In this document: one piece after another, positions 35,451-44,549 of the stretch
How the letters are laid out: every line of letters begins with the position of its first letter
How positions within the stretch are numbered: position 1 is the first letter of the stretch
From: Gracilimonas mengyeensis
Lineage (GTDB): Bacteria; Bacteroidota; Rhodothermia; Balneolales; Balneolaceae
DNA: 64,000 nt
Direction of reading: 5' to 3'
Assembly (NCBI RefSeq): GCF_900182705.1
Contig: NZ_FXTP01000006.1
Coordinates: 1 to 64,000, forward strand
Made by a program: the position numbers and the translations under genes
The notes under the pieces: generated by a model
What the model was told of the DNA's origin: nothing
Databases searched by the model: none
Seen by the model: only the letters and a program-made list of their open reading frames with translations

Positions 35451-37013
35451 ATGAACCGATCCGAATTTTTAGAGCAGGTTGAAAACTTTAATGACTACTG
35501 GGATGTGGTGGTAATTGGCGGCGGGGCCACCGGCCTGGGCGTTGGGGTGGATGCGGCATCCCGTGGCTATAAAACCCTGCTCCTGGAGATGCATGATTTT
35601 GCTAAGGGTACTTCCAGCCGCAGCACCAAACTGGTGCATGGCGGGGTCCGATATTTGCAACAGGGCGACGTTTCGCTGGTCATTGAAGCTTTGCATGAAC
35701 GTGGTCTGTTGATTCAGAATGCACCGCATTTGGTTAGCCATCAATCCTTTATAGTGCCGAGCTACGAGTGGTGGAACGGGCCTTTTTATGGAGTAGGATT
35801 GAAAGTGTATGATGCATTGGCCGGCAAGCTGGGCATCAATAAATCCAAGAATCTCTCTAAAAAAGAAACGCTAGAAAAAATTCCTACGCTGGAGTCCAAG
35901 GATTTGCGGGGCGGGGTGATTTACTACGACGGGCAGTTTGATGATTCCCGGCTTTCCGTCAACCTGGCTCAAACCATCCACGATCAAGGTGGCGTACCGT
36001 TAAATTATATGAAAGTGACCGGGCTTAGTAAAAACAATAATGGGCTGATTGACGGCGTGAAAGCCCGCGACATGCTGAACGGCAAAAGCCATGAAATCAA
36101 CGCCCGGGTGGTCATAAATGCCACCGGTATCTTTACCGATGAAATTCTGGATATGGATGAGGCAGATCATGAGCGCCTCATTCAGTGCGCCCAAGGCATT
36201 CACCTCGTGCTGGATAAAGAATTCCTGCCGGGCGAATCCGCCATCATGGTACCGCATACCGACGACGGCCGTGTACTCTTTGCCGTACCCTGGCACAATA
36301 AAGTGATCGTGGGCACCACCGATACGCCCATCGAAAAGCCCACCCTGGAACCGGTGGCACAAGAAGAGGAAATTGATTTCGTACTACGTCATGCGGCCCA
36401 ATATCTCACTAAAAATCCTACCCGTAAGGATGTGAAGAGCGTGTTTGCAGGATTACGTCCGCTGGTAAAACCGCCGGAATCTTCCAAAACCTCGGAGATT
36501 TCGCGCAGCCATCATCTACAGGTTTCTGAATCGGGTCTGGTCACTATCACCGGGGGTAAATGGACGACCTATCGCAAGATGGCTGAAGACACCATGGACC
36601 GTGCGGCGATGGTAGCCGGACTGGAAGTAGAGGAATGTCCTACCAAAGAGTTACGTATTCATGGCTGGTTAAAGAATGTGGACCGCGATGATCATTTGTA
36701 CGTCTACGGTTCAGATCGCGTGGCCCTCAAGCACCTGTTGGATGAACAACCTGAATTAGCAGAAAAAATACATCCCGACTTACCTTATTTGAAAGGAGAG
36801 GTTATCTGGGCCGTTCGAAATGAGATGGCGCAAACCATTGAAGACTTTCTTGCCCGCCGAACCCGGGCTTTACTTCTGGATGCGAAGGCCAGTATAGAAA
36901 TGGCGGAAGAGGTGGGCCGGCTTATGGCTCAGGAATTTGGCAAAGACGAATCCTGGGTGCAGCAGGAAGTGAAGGAGTATAAACAGGTGGCCAAGAATTA
37001 TATGATTGGGTAG
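35451..37013 (+). CDS. glpD: Glycerol-3-phosphate dehydrogenase (FAD-dependent)
   Basis: This 520-residue GlpD family protein has the N-terminal FAD-binding motif VVVIGGGATGLGVGVDAASRGYKTLLLE, then KGTSSRSTKLVHGGVRYLQQGDVSLVIEAL and RGGVIYYDGQFDDSRL, all hallmarks of the family. Later blocks are VPWHNKVIVGTTDTPIE and VTITGGKWTTYRKMAEDTMDRA. The C-terminal DAO_C domain is present (RNEMAQTIEDFLARRTRALLLD). It oxidises sn-glycerol 3-phosphate to dihydroxyacetone phosphate at the inner membrane and feeds the quinone pool, which links to the cytochrome bd oxidase in this window. No glpK or glpF is adjacent. An AT-rich GAATTTTGAATTATGAATGT tract starts at the stop codon. Confidence 0.94.
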   Translation: MNRSEFLEQVENFNDYWDVVVIGGGATGLGVGVDAASRGYKTLLLEMHDFAKGTSSRSTKLVHGGVRYLQQGDVSLVIEALHERGLLIQNAPHLVSHQSFIVPSYEWWNGPFYGVGLKVYDALAGKLGINKSKNLSKKETLEKIPTLESKDLRGGVIYYDGQFDDSRLSVNLAQTIHDQGGVPLNYMKVTGLSKNNNGLIDGVKARDMLNGKSHEINARVVINATGIFTDEILDMDEADHERLIQCAQGIHLVLDKEFLPGESAIMVPHTDDGRVLFAVPWHNKVIVGTTDTPIEKPTLEPVAQEEEIDFVLRHAAQYLTKNPTRKDVKSVFAGLRPLVKPPESSKTSEISRSHHLQVSESGLVTITGGKWTTYRKMAEDTMDRAAMVAGLEVEECPTKELRIHGWLKNVDRDDHLYVYGSDRVALKHLLDEQPELAEKIHPDLPYLKGEVIWAVRNEMAQTIEDFLARRTRALLLDAKASIEMAEEVGRLMAQEFGKDESWVQQEVKEYKQVAKNYMIG

Positions 37014-37119
37014 GGAATTTTGAATTATGAATGTTGAGTTTTGAATTCGGCTCTTATTCATTCCCTGTTACTTCCTTATCTTTGTTTTGATATCAAAAAG
37101 TGTTCAACTATAAAATCCT

Positions 37120-37770
37120 ATGAGAACCGAAGAAGCTATCCGAAACCGGCGGACCCATAAAATGAAGGGTGATGCCGGAAACCCCTTACCTATCACAAAA
37201 GGCAAAGAATTTCGTCAGACTATGGAAGAACTGATCGCACTGGCCGGTCGTGCCCCTTTTCATTATACCAGTGAAGAAAACCTGCGTTCTAAAGAACTTG
37301 AAGGAGCCGAACCCTGGCGTTTTCATGCACTTGAGTGCACCACTTGTCGCAGCTTACTGAAAGACTTCAACGAGGATCGTCCTATAAAATGTAGCGATGG
37401 CATCAAGCAAATGCTGGCTGTGGCTGATGGTCTGATTTTAACGACCTGGCTTCCTGAGGGATCAAGTAAGCTCGACAGAAAATATTATCCCAACATAAAA
37501 AACATGGAGCATATTGCGGCTACCGGGGCAGCCATCCAGAACCTGTTATTGGCCGCAACCTCACGGGGTATTGCCAATTACTGGTCTTCGGGCGGGTGTT
37601 TTCGTAAGCCAAAAATGATGCAGTATCTCGGCATCCCTGAACATGAAATACTGCTGGGTGCACTGTTCCTGTTTCCCGAAACGGACCGTGAGGACGTTAT
37701 CGTGAAACCGGGCAAAAATACCGATCAACGGGGAGCACCCTCTGCATGGGCAAACTGGATAAAAAAATAA
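37120..37770 (+). CDS. Nitroreductase family protein
   Basis: This 216-residue FMN-dependent nitroreductase-fold protein has the N-terminal RNRRTHKMKG arginine cluster and RAPFHYTSEENLR. The central helix is IAATGAAIQNLLLAATSRGIANYWSSGG, and the C-terminal ILLGALFLFPETD is the flavin-site strand. The RRS of standard nitroreductases reads RRT. It may reduce nitro compounds, quinones or act on another electron acceptor. It follows glpD by 106 bases on the same strand. Its exact substrate is unknown. Confidence 0.85.
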   Translation: MRTEEAIRNRRTHKMKGDAGNPLPITKGKEFRQTMEELIALAGRAPFHYTSEENLRSKELEGAEPWRFHALECTTCRSLLKDFNEDRPIKCSDGIKQMLAVADGLILTTWLPEGSSKLDRKYYPNIKNMEHIAATGAAIQNLLLAATSRGIANYWSSGGCFRKPKMMQYLGIPEHEILLGALFLFPETDREDVIVKPGKNTDQRGAPSAWANWIKK

Positions 37771-38095
37771 ACCACCCTGTCCTGTAAGTATTAGGATTTA
37801 GTTGGGGACTTAAAGTTCCACTCTCTCCTCCACTACGGTCATCCAGAGGGTACCCCCGATGGATCCTGCATGTAGCAGAGCATCTTTAAACAATTTCCTA
37901 TACTATACTTCCAGTGGCTAAAGCATTGTTGCTCGTGGCAGGTTGGTGAACATTTTCTGGCTGAGTTTCTTCGGGAGTACCCTCAGAATGACTCCATGAT
38001 TTTAGCATTAGATTTCTTCGCAATACTAAAGTGCTGCACTAAAAGTACAGGGTTTTAAACCCTCCGCTGAGACCAATAAACCTTGCCGGGCTAGT
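37771..38095. other. Gene-free stretch of 325 bases
   Basis: It contains a long-spaced stem-like pair, GGTCATCCAGAGGGTAC (about 37838) and GTACCCTCAGAATGAC (about 37976), typical of the repeats in this genome. There is no gene. It lies between the nitroreductase gene and the convergent pepP-like gene. Confidence 0.5.
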
Positions 38096-39430
38096 TTAGC
38101 CAGCCATCAGTTTTTCAATATCCTCGCGTGATTTTGGTACATCGGTCAGGTTTTCGCAACCATCATCCGTAACCACCACATTATCCTCAATGCGAATTCC
38201 ACCGAACTCAAAGAGCTTAGTCAGCTTATCTGCATTCAGGAACTTGGATTGGGTATCATCTTCAATAGCAGGAATTAGCAAGGCTGGAATGAAATAGATA
38301 CCAGGCTCGATAGTAATCACCATACCGGGCTGCAGATCACGGCGCACTCGCAGAAATTTGATACCGGGCCGGTCAATACGCTCTACGCCTTTGGGATATC
38401 CTCCAACATCGTGGGTATCGAGGCCGAGAAAGTGTCCAAGTCCGTGCGGGAAAAAGAGGGCAAAAATATCGTTCTCCATCATATCATCCACAGACCCTTT
38501 TACCAAATCCAGCTCTTTCAAGCCCTCCATCATAATACGGGCGGCGTTCATGTGGAGGTCTTCCATTTTAACGCCGGGATCAACCTGTTCAATGCAGGTA
38601 TTCAGCGCATTCAACACGGCATCATACACACCGGCCTGAATATCGGTGAATTTACCATTGGCCGGATAAGTGCGGGTGTAGTCGGATGCATAGCCTTTGT
38701 ACTCGTGGCCGGCATCCAGTAAAAACAGGTCGCCATCCTTAATCTTGCTGGTATTTTCTACATAGTGCAGAATCGCACCGTTTTTTCCACTGGCAAAGAT
38801 TCCATTATAGGCATCCTGCTGCAGTCCATGCTCATACTGAACCTTGGTAAAAGCAGCTTTCACTTCATACTCAAACATCCCCGGTTTGATGATTTCCATG
38901 GCGCGCCGGTGGGCTTTGTTGTTTACCTCGGCCGCCTTGCGCATCAGCTTCAGCTCGTCATCGGTTTTGAGCACCCGGCAGTAGGTGAGCGCATCCTGCA
39001 GGCTTTCAATATCCACCTCAAAACTGCGGTCCAGGTCTTCTACCAATTCGGCATCAACCTCGCTTAGGCAATACACCTTTTCTGGACTGATGTTGTTCAG
39101 CACATGCAAAATCTCATTATCATAATGCAGGTGATCGGGCTCATACTGCTGCTGGTAGGTATCTTTTGATTTCACATAGCCGTGCCACACTGCATACTGG
39201 GCATCTCTCTTGGGTACAAAAAGATGATATTCCTCGGTTTTCAAATCCAGGATCAATGCACAATCCGGTTCATTCACCCCGGTGAGATACCAAAAATTGG
39301 ATTCCTGCCGAAACGGGTACTCATAATCGGTTTCATCCCGGTAAAAAATTTCAGAGCCTTGCATAAACACAACGCCGCTTTGCCCTTCATCAAATAGTGA
39401 AAATAATTTCTCGCGGTGTTTCTTGTACAT
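38096..39430 (-). CDS. pepP: Xaa-Pro aminopeptidase (aminopeptidase P)
   Basis: This 444-residue M24 family peptidase removes the N-terminal residue before proline. Residues about 1-160 form the creatinase-type N-terminal domain (YEYPFRQESNFWYLTGVNEPDCALIL). The pita-bread catalytic domain has the dimetal ligands in LFLLDAGHEYKGYASDYTRTYP (two Asp), FFPHGLGHFLGLDTHDVGG (His), MVITIEPGIYFIP (Glu) and GGIRIEDNVVV (Glu). It is cytosolic, with no signal peptide, and shares no operon with its neighbours. It is divergent from the gene at 39639. Confidence 0.94.
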   Translation of the reverse strand: MYKKHREKLFSLFDEGQSGVVFMQGSEIFYRDETDYEYPFRQESNFWYLTGVNEPDCALILDLKTEEYHLFVPKRDAQYAVWHGYVKSKDTYQQQYEPDHLHYDNEILHVLNNISPEKVYCLSEVDAELVEDLDRSFEVDIESLQDALTYCRVLKTDDELKLMRKAAEVNNKAHRRAMEIIKPGMFEYEVKAAFTKVQYEHGLQQDAYNGIFASGKNGAILHYVENTSKIKDGDLFLLDAGHEYKGYASDYTRTYPANGKFTDIQAGVYDAVLNALNTCIEQVDPGVKMEDLHMNAARIMMEGLKELDLVKGSVDDMMENDIFALFFPHGLGHFLGLDTHDVGGYPKGVERIDRPGIKFLRVRRDLQPGMVITIEPGIYFIPALLIPAIEDDTQSKFLNADKLTKLFEFGGIRIEDNVVVTDDGCENLTDVPKSREDIEKLMAG

Positions 39431-39638
39431 AATTTCGCCTTTTTGGGGTGATGATTAGCAGGTTTCATTATTCTTATCCTGTGATTTGGAAGGTATGAAT
39501 TCAACGGCAAAATTAATGGCAAAAAGATTGAAGCCTTTAAAATATACCGGCAAATTCCGGGATGATGTGGTAAACGCCTTTCTTAATTTTTTTGTAGCTT
39601 TATAAGCGTTCGTCAACGACAAACACTCACCGGAAGCC

Positions 39639-40205
39639 ATGCAAAAGCGAAGTGACTTTTATTTTAAGTATCCGCCCAACATACATGAGCTGGATTTGGC
39701 AACCATGGTGCATATGTTTCGCTCCCGCGGAGAACCTAAAAAAGCACCGGCCGGGCAGTATTTTGCCTGTGCGGTAAGTGGTGACTTATTGAAGGAAGCC
39801 AAATGGTGGTTCGGGCTACACTATTCCCAATCAACGTGGGATAAGATGCTCACCAAGGGCAGCGAAGGATTTCCAATCACCGACGTAGAACTGAATGTAC
39901 TGGGCCTGGTGTATCAAAGTGAAGATGAGCCGCCACACCGCGAGTACATTGAAAAGAAATCCGGCGTTACCGAAAAGCTGGCTTACCTTATTGTAAACGA
40001 CTTGCGCACCTTTGGTTTCCTGGACGAGGACGACAGCGGCTTTGTGCGCATCACCCCAAGAGGAGAGAAAGCACTGCATGGCATTGCCCGCCGTATCTAC
40101 GAAAAACGATTTTTGCCCGAGATGCTCCGCACCTTCACCCCTGCGGATGAGCCTACCATAGAACAAGCACAAAAAGAAGACCAGGAACAGACCAGTTTGT
40201 TTTAA
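39639..40205 (+). CDS. Uncharacterised winged-helix-like protein with possible clamp-binding tail
   Basis: This 188-residue protein is not one I can name. The middle (about 85-150: PPHREYIEKKSGVTEKLAYLIVNDLRTFGFLDED, GFVRITPRGEKALHG) reads like a winged-helix fold. The C-terminus ends EQTSLF, and QTSLF (184-188) resembles the QLxLF consensus by which proteins bind the bacterial sliding clamp. This would suit a DNA-replication or repair partner, but the motif is short and could be chance. Its TAA stop (40203-40205) is contributed by the first bases of MITE copy B, so the element abuts the coding end exactly. Confidence 0.65.
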   Translation: MQKRSDFYFKYPPNIHELDLATMVHMFRSRGEPKKAPAGQYFACAVSGDLLKEAKWWFGLHYSQSTWDKMLTKGSEGFPITDVELNVLGLVYQSEDEPPHREYIEKKSGVTEKLAYLIVNDLRTFGFLDEDDSGFVRITPRGEKALHGIARRIYEKRFLPEMLRTFTPADEPTIEQAQKEDQEQTSLF

Positions 40206-40405
40206 CGTCAGTTCGATATAAATCTCGTCATTGCGAGGTATTCAGCGACCGAAAGGGAGCAAATACCGAGGCAATCTCCCAGATAAAGCCTCTGTGCTTT
40301 GTTCGGGAGGTCGCTTTGTCGGAAGAAAAACAGCTAAACCTAAAAAAGGGGCTCCTCGAGATGACCAGACTATTTTTACATCATTCTTATCTCGAACTCA
40401 CGTTA
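40203..40405. mobile_element. MITE-like element, copy B (supplies the stop codon of the upstream gene)
   Basis: A ~203-bp unit begins TAACGTCAGTTCGATATAAA and ends TTATCTCGAACTCACGTTA. Its termini are inverted repeats of about 19 bp. The first bases overlap the stop codon of the gene at 39639-40205. It shares the internal words TTGCGAGGTATTCAGCGACC and GGCAATCTCCC with copies A and C. It has no transposase of its own. Confidence 0.85.
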
Positions 40406-40458
40406 ACTTATGCGGATATATTGTGAACCTATCTTAACCCTATCAGCAACTCTTTCAT

Positions 40459-40965
40459 ATGGAACCCATTACTTTTTCATCCTACCTGGATTATCTGCCC
40501 AGACTTAAACTCCATCACGTCACCGTTCCGGCTGATATCGTGGATAAAGTGGGAGGCATCGGCACGCGGCTGATGTGTTCGGTGAACGGACATAAGGCTT
40601 TTCATGGCGGAATGGTTGCCCTGGGTGGTGGTGCCGCCTATATCACCATCAACAAAAAGAGAATGAAAGCGTTTGGGATTGATAAAGGCGATGAAGTGGA
40701 AGTAACCATAACGCTGGATCACAGCAAGTACGGCATGGAGGTGCCCGAGGAGCTGGAAGCACTGCTGGAGCAGGATGATGAGGGCGAACGTCGTTTTGAG
40801 ATGCTAACGCCCGGCAGGCAGCGATACATTATTCATTACGTCTCGCAGGTCAAGAGCAGCCAAAAACGTATCGACAGAGCTATTCTTCTCATCAACAATC
40901 TAAAAAAACAGCCTGAGGATGCATTTGATTTTCGGGAGCTGTTGGGATTGCCACCGAAGGATTAG
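40459..40965 (+). CDS. YdeI/OmpD-associated family protein with DUF1905 domain
   Basis: This 168-residue protein has an N-terminal DUF1905-like small beta-barrel (HHVTVPADIVDKVGGIGTRLMCSVNGHKAFHGGMV, TINKKRMKAFGIDKGDEVEVTI). A YdeI-type helical C-terminal part follows (LTPGRQRYIIHYVSQVKSSQKRIDRAILLINNLKK). It is cytosolic. The family is poorly characterised, without an assigned activity. It lies between MITE copies B and C. AT-rich tract AACATCGAACAAGGAATGTT begins at its stop codon. Confidence 0.82.
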   Translation: MEPITFSSYLDYLPRLKLHHVTVPADIVDKVGGIGTRLMCSVNGHKAFHGGMVALGGGAAYITINKKRMKAFGIDKGDEVEVTITLDHSKYGMEVPEELEALLEQDDEGERRFEMLTPGRQRYIIHYVSQVKSSQKRIDRAILLINNLKKQPEDAFDFRELLGLPPKD

Positions 40966-41045
40966 AACATCGAACAAGGAATGTTGAACATCCAATGCAG
41001 AATGTATTCCAGTTTTGTTCAAAGTTCCATATAAAAAATTTAGTC

Positions 41046-41251
41046 TAACGTGAGTTCGATATAAAACCGGTCATTGCGAGGTATTCAGCGACCGTATGGG
41101 AGCAAATACCGTGGCAATCTCCCGAATAATGCCTCTGAGCGTTGATAGGGAGATCGCTTCGTCGGTAGACATAATATCTTATACACATAAATGGGCTCCT
41201 CGCGATGACCGGCCTGTTTTTTTGTGTTATTCTTATGTCGAACTCACGTTA
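41046..41251. mobile_element. MITE-like element, copy C
   Basis: A ~206-bp unit begins TAACGTGAGTTCGATATAAA and ends GTCGAACTCACGTTA. The outer 17 bp are near-perfect inverted repeats. A TA dinucleotide at each outer end would fit IS630/Tc1-mariner-type targets (inference). Internal sequence is nearly identical to copy A (TACCGTGGCAATCTCCCG, GATCGCTTCGTCGGTAGAC). It fills most of the 368-base gap 40966-41333. Confidence 0.85.
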
Positions 41252-41333
41252 GTCTACCTCTCAACAAGAAAACTCAGAACGCTTCTTTAATAAAACGTTC
41301 TGAGTCGAATATTCAATTTTCCTTATTCGATAT

Positions 41334-43919
41334 TCAATTCGCCGTGCTTCCACTGATGGTATGCCCAAAGAAGATGGCATTGGCAAACAGTTTGTTGGTC
41401 CCGTACCAAAAAGCGCGGAAATTGGGGTTGTCGGTCATAGCGATTACGCGCCCACTTCCCAAACGGCTTACCACAACGGCCGCCGTCCCTTTAATGGTTT
41501 CGTGATTTTCATCCGAAATGTAGCCACTGGCTAAAGGCTCATCGCTATAATACAAGGGAGTGGAATAGGGGTTCTCGCCTTTTTCTATGAACAAGGTGGT
41601 GTTGCGGAAAACGGTTATGTCTTCACTGTTAAAACCATATCCCAGCGGATGCGTCAGATCCAGTTTGGCGTTAAAAATGGTACCCCCAATGTACTGTGCA
41701 CCACGGTCGGGACCAGATTTCACGTAAGGACGAACTTCGGTTTCTTCCCCATTTTCTTCATCCTCTTCTTCTACAAACTCGATGTTGGCCAGGCCAAAAC
41801 TTTTTGCCCATCGAACCGCATTGCGATAGGTAATCAGCGTACCGCCATTTTGCACCCAATTTCGGATGTTTTCAGCAGCGTCATCAGAAATACTGTAGGC
41901 GCTAGTGGCAATCACGTTGTAACGGCTCAGGTCCATATCATCCAGTTCTCCTGATTTCAGAATTGATACCGGCATGTGGTAACGCTGGTCCAGCAGGTGC
42001 CAGCTTTCGCCTACTTCATACGAGCTGGTTCCGGGGCCTCCAATAAAAGCGATTCGTGGATTTTCCAGCATCTCAAAGTTATTACTTCCCAAATCAATGC
42101 CTTCAGGGGTTAAGCCGGTGGGCAATTCATACACGGTAATACCATCTTCTTCTGTGATGGTTTGTACCAGCTCATGTACTTTTTCCTGATCTTGTTGAAT
42201 GCCCATCGGGATGACGATGGTTCCGTAATCAAAGTCTTTAGCACCGTCTGTAATAACTGACTTGAAAGTCCGTGAAGCCACTTTGGCTTTCACCCCTTGC
42301 GACAACAAACGATACAATGCCCGGGGAGCATAATATTCATCCCACTCAAAAGCGTAGGCATATTGAGCTTCATCACCAATAAGCTGCCCGGGTTCTTCTA
42401 AATCTTCCAGGCTAAATGCGTCACCGACCATGTTGTCATTGAAGTCGCGACTAAGTTCAGCAAAGGGCAAATTGAAGGCATAAGGCATCGTCCAAGCCGA
42501 GACATCATAAAACAGGCTGTCGGAAAATTCAGTACGACGTTCAAATAAGGCGGTAATTAATTTGTACTGTTTTTGATCGGTAGGAACCACATACGCCTTG
42601 CCGGCTTTGAAGTCCTCGTAATCCTGGTCCAGCTCATACACGTTGATTTGGTTTCGGACGAACATCTCGGCCATATGCTTGGTACGGGCCTGATCGGCTT
42701 CTTCCCCAAACACATAGGCAGAAATAGGGGCATTACTTGCCTCCTCAGCAGATTCCTGGTAAAACTCCCGGGTGTTGGCCAGCAGTTCTTCTCGCAGGCC
42801 TTGGGCGGCTTTCAGGGTAGAAAGCGAAGTGGCAAATTGGTTTCGAATGGTGAAAGGAAACTTCAACACGCCGTGAATGCTCTCCTGTGCATGACCTCGC
42901 GAGCTACCCTGCTCAAACAAGATTCCAATAGAACCATTTACATCCGGGTAGGTAGAGCCTTTTCCGTAATAAAAGTCATCAAAGCTTTCCTGGGAGTAGT
43001 ACAGTGATTGAATGTCGTCCAAAGCATCTGCGTGATATTCGGCAATGGCGCCGGTCAGATTCTGGTTACGCTGCGGGGTAAGGGGATGGGTTCGCTGCGG
43101 AATGCCCGGCTGAAAGAAAAAGGTGGAGTTGGTTCCCATTTCATGATGATCGGTAAGAATCTGCGGTACCCACTCATGGAATTTAGCTACGCGCCCCTTG
43201 CTCTCGGGATGCTGCATCAGCAGCCAGTCGCGATTCAGGTCAAACCAATAGTGATTGGTACGTCCGCCCGGCCAGTTTTCATCAAACTCCCGGCTTTGGG
43301 GATCGGTTACCAGCACGTTTTTACTTCGGTTGGTATTGGCCCAATGCGCAAAACGGTTCAAGCCATCCGGGTTGATACTTGGATCCACATTGATGATTGT
43401 ATTCTCCAGTATGTCGTTGATTTCTGAACCTTGCGCAGCCGCCAAATAATAAACCACAGCCAGCGAGGCATTGGAACCACTGGGCTCGTTGCCGTGTACG
43501 CTGTAACTCATAGTCACTACTACCGGCATGGATGAAAGATCCAGATCCTCAGAAGCCTCGGCATCGGTAAGCTTCAAATGCTCTTCTTTAATCTCCTCAA
43601 TGTTGCGATGATTTTTAGGAGAAGTGATGGTGAGCATCAGCAACGGACGGTTTTCATAGGTTCGTGCGTATTCGGTGATGGTCACCCGGTCTGAAGCTTC
43701 GGCTACGGCGTACATGTAGTTCACCAGCTGGTCGTGGCGAACATGCCATTCACCCAGCTCAGCTCCTAAAATTTCTTTGGGTGTGGGGATGTCGGCATCG
43801 TATCGGACATCATCCGGTAAATAATAACTGAGGGGAACGGGGTCGGGTTGTACCTGGGCTTGGGTCATATTCATCATCCCAAAAAGCAACGATAAGAGCG
43901 CCGTAAAGAATACTTTCAT
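41334..43919 (-). CDS. Secreted M14 family zinc carboxypeptidase-like protein
   Basis: This 861-residue protein has a signal peptide (MKVFFTALLSLLFGMMNMTQAQ). The M14 zinc site reads H142-x2-E145 (SYSVHGNEPSG), with a third His at 258 or 259 (ILTDHHEMGTN) and the catalytic Glu at about 336 (IGILFEQGSSRGH). Substrate-site residues NVDPSINPDG and NRDWLLMQHPESK fit the family. The C-terminal 400 residues include a glutamine-amidotransferase-like portion (YNVIATSAYSISDDAAENIRNWVQNGGTLI), as in related Bacteroidota peptidases. It acts on peptides outside the cytoplasm and has no T9SS domain. The stop codon TGA lies inside an AT-rich repeat. Confidence 0.9.
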   Translation of the reverse strand: MKVFFTALLSLLFGMMNMTQAQVQPDPVPLSYYLPDDVRYDADIPTPKEILGAELGEWHVRHDQLVNYMYAVAEASDRVTITEYARTYENRPLLMLTITSPKNHRNIEEIKEEHLKLTDAEASEDLDLSSMPVVVTMSYSVHGNEPSGSNASLAVVYYLAAAQGSEINDILENTIINVDPSINPDGLNRFAHWANTNRSKNVLVTDPQSREFDENWPGGRTNHYWFDLNRDWLLMQHPESKGRVAKFHEWVPQILTDHHEMGTNSTFFFQPGIPQRTHPLTPQRNQNLTGAIAEYHADALDDIQSLYYSQESFDDFYYGKGSTYPDVNGSIGILFEQGSSRGHAQESIHGVLKFPFTIRNQFATSLSTLKAAQGLREELLANTREFYQESAEEASNAPISAYVFGEEADQARTKHMAEMFVRNQINVYELDQDYEDFKAGKAYVVPTDQKQYKLITALFERRTEFSDSLFYDVSAWTMPYAFNLPFAELSRDFNDNMVGDAFSLEDLEEPGQLIGDEAQYAYAFEWDEYYAPRALYRLLSQGVKAKVASRTFKSVITDGAKDFDYGTIVIPMGIQQDQEKVHELVQTITEEDGITVYELPTGLTPEGIDLGSNNFEMLENPRIAFIGGPGTSSYEVGESWHLLDQRYHMPVSILKSGELDDMDLSRYNVIATSAYSISDDAAENIRNWVQNGGTLITYRNAVRWAKSFGLANIEFVEEEDEENGEETEVRPYVKSGPDRGAQYIGGTIFNAKLDLTHPLGYGFNSEDITVFRNTTLFIEKGENPYSTPLYYSDEPLASGYISDENHETIKGTAAVVVSRLGSGRVIAMTDNPNFRAFWYGTNKLFANAIFFGHTISGSTAN

Positions 43920-44549
43920 AACTAACGTACATTTTTATTTGAGTGTTTATACCGCTAACAATAACGGCAGGTATGGTAGCAGTTCAAAATGAAAAATGCT
44001 TTTAAAAAGTTCTTGGGGTGATTTTTAGTGAGGCAGAGCAGCCGGAACGAGTACCAAGTAGTGCGATGGAACGAGCATTAGTGTCATATTAAGGGTAAAG
44101 ACCTGTCAGGTTTTATTTAAACGCGCGTTGAACATTTGAAACAGAATCAAAACCTGACCGGTCTGCGAACACATTGAGGTTGCTACCAGACTGTATTACT
44201 GAAATTAGGCAAGAAAGCTACCAACCCAAAGAACCTGTGTCCCGCTGGGAGGGACAGAAAAATCACTTCAGTGATTTTACAGGGAGGGGAGAGAAATTGT
44301 ATTTGCTCTATAATCTTTACTGGAATCTGGAGCTTCCGGGACTGCTTGATCCACGAATCACTCGGGGGAGCTTGGTAACGAGTGCCAGACATAGCGTTCC
44401 AACGCAGAGCGTAGGAACGAGTACGAACGAGTACGAGGAAAAATGACAGCAACCAACAATCAGTATAATCATCGAAATCAGCGATTGGTTCAAGAGGATG
44501 CAAAATTTTATGTATAATCCGCCGTAATTGATCAAACTACTTAGGGGAC
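43920..44549. other. Gene-free region with palindromic repeats
   Basis: It holds GAACGAGTA words and a near-palindrome, GCGTTCCAACGCAGAGCGTAG (about 44394-44414), of the widespread 'cgttcc-aac...gagcgt' style, with a similar pair at about 57840-57865. There is no gene; a plus-strand frame at 44174-44446 has no recognisable protein features. Confidence 0.5.

Noticed and set aside
44174-44446. A 90-residue plus-strand frame
   Set aside because: It spans repeat-type palindromes and has no coding bias or recognisable motif.
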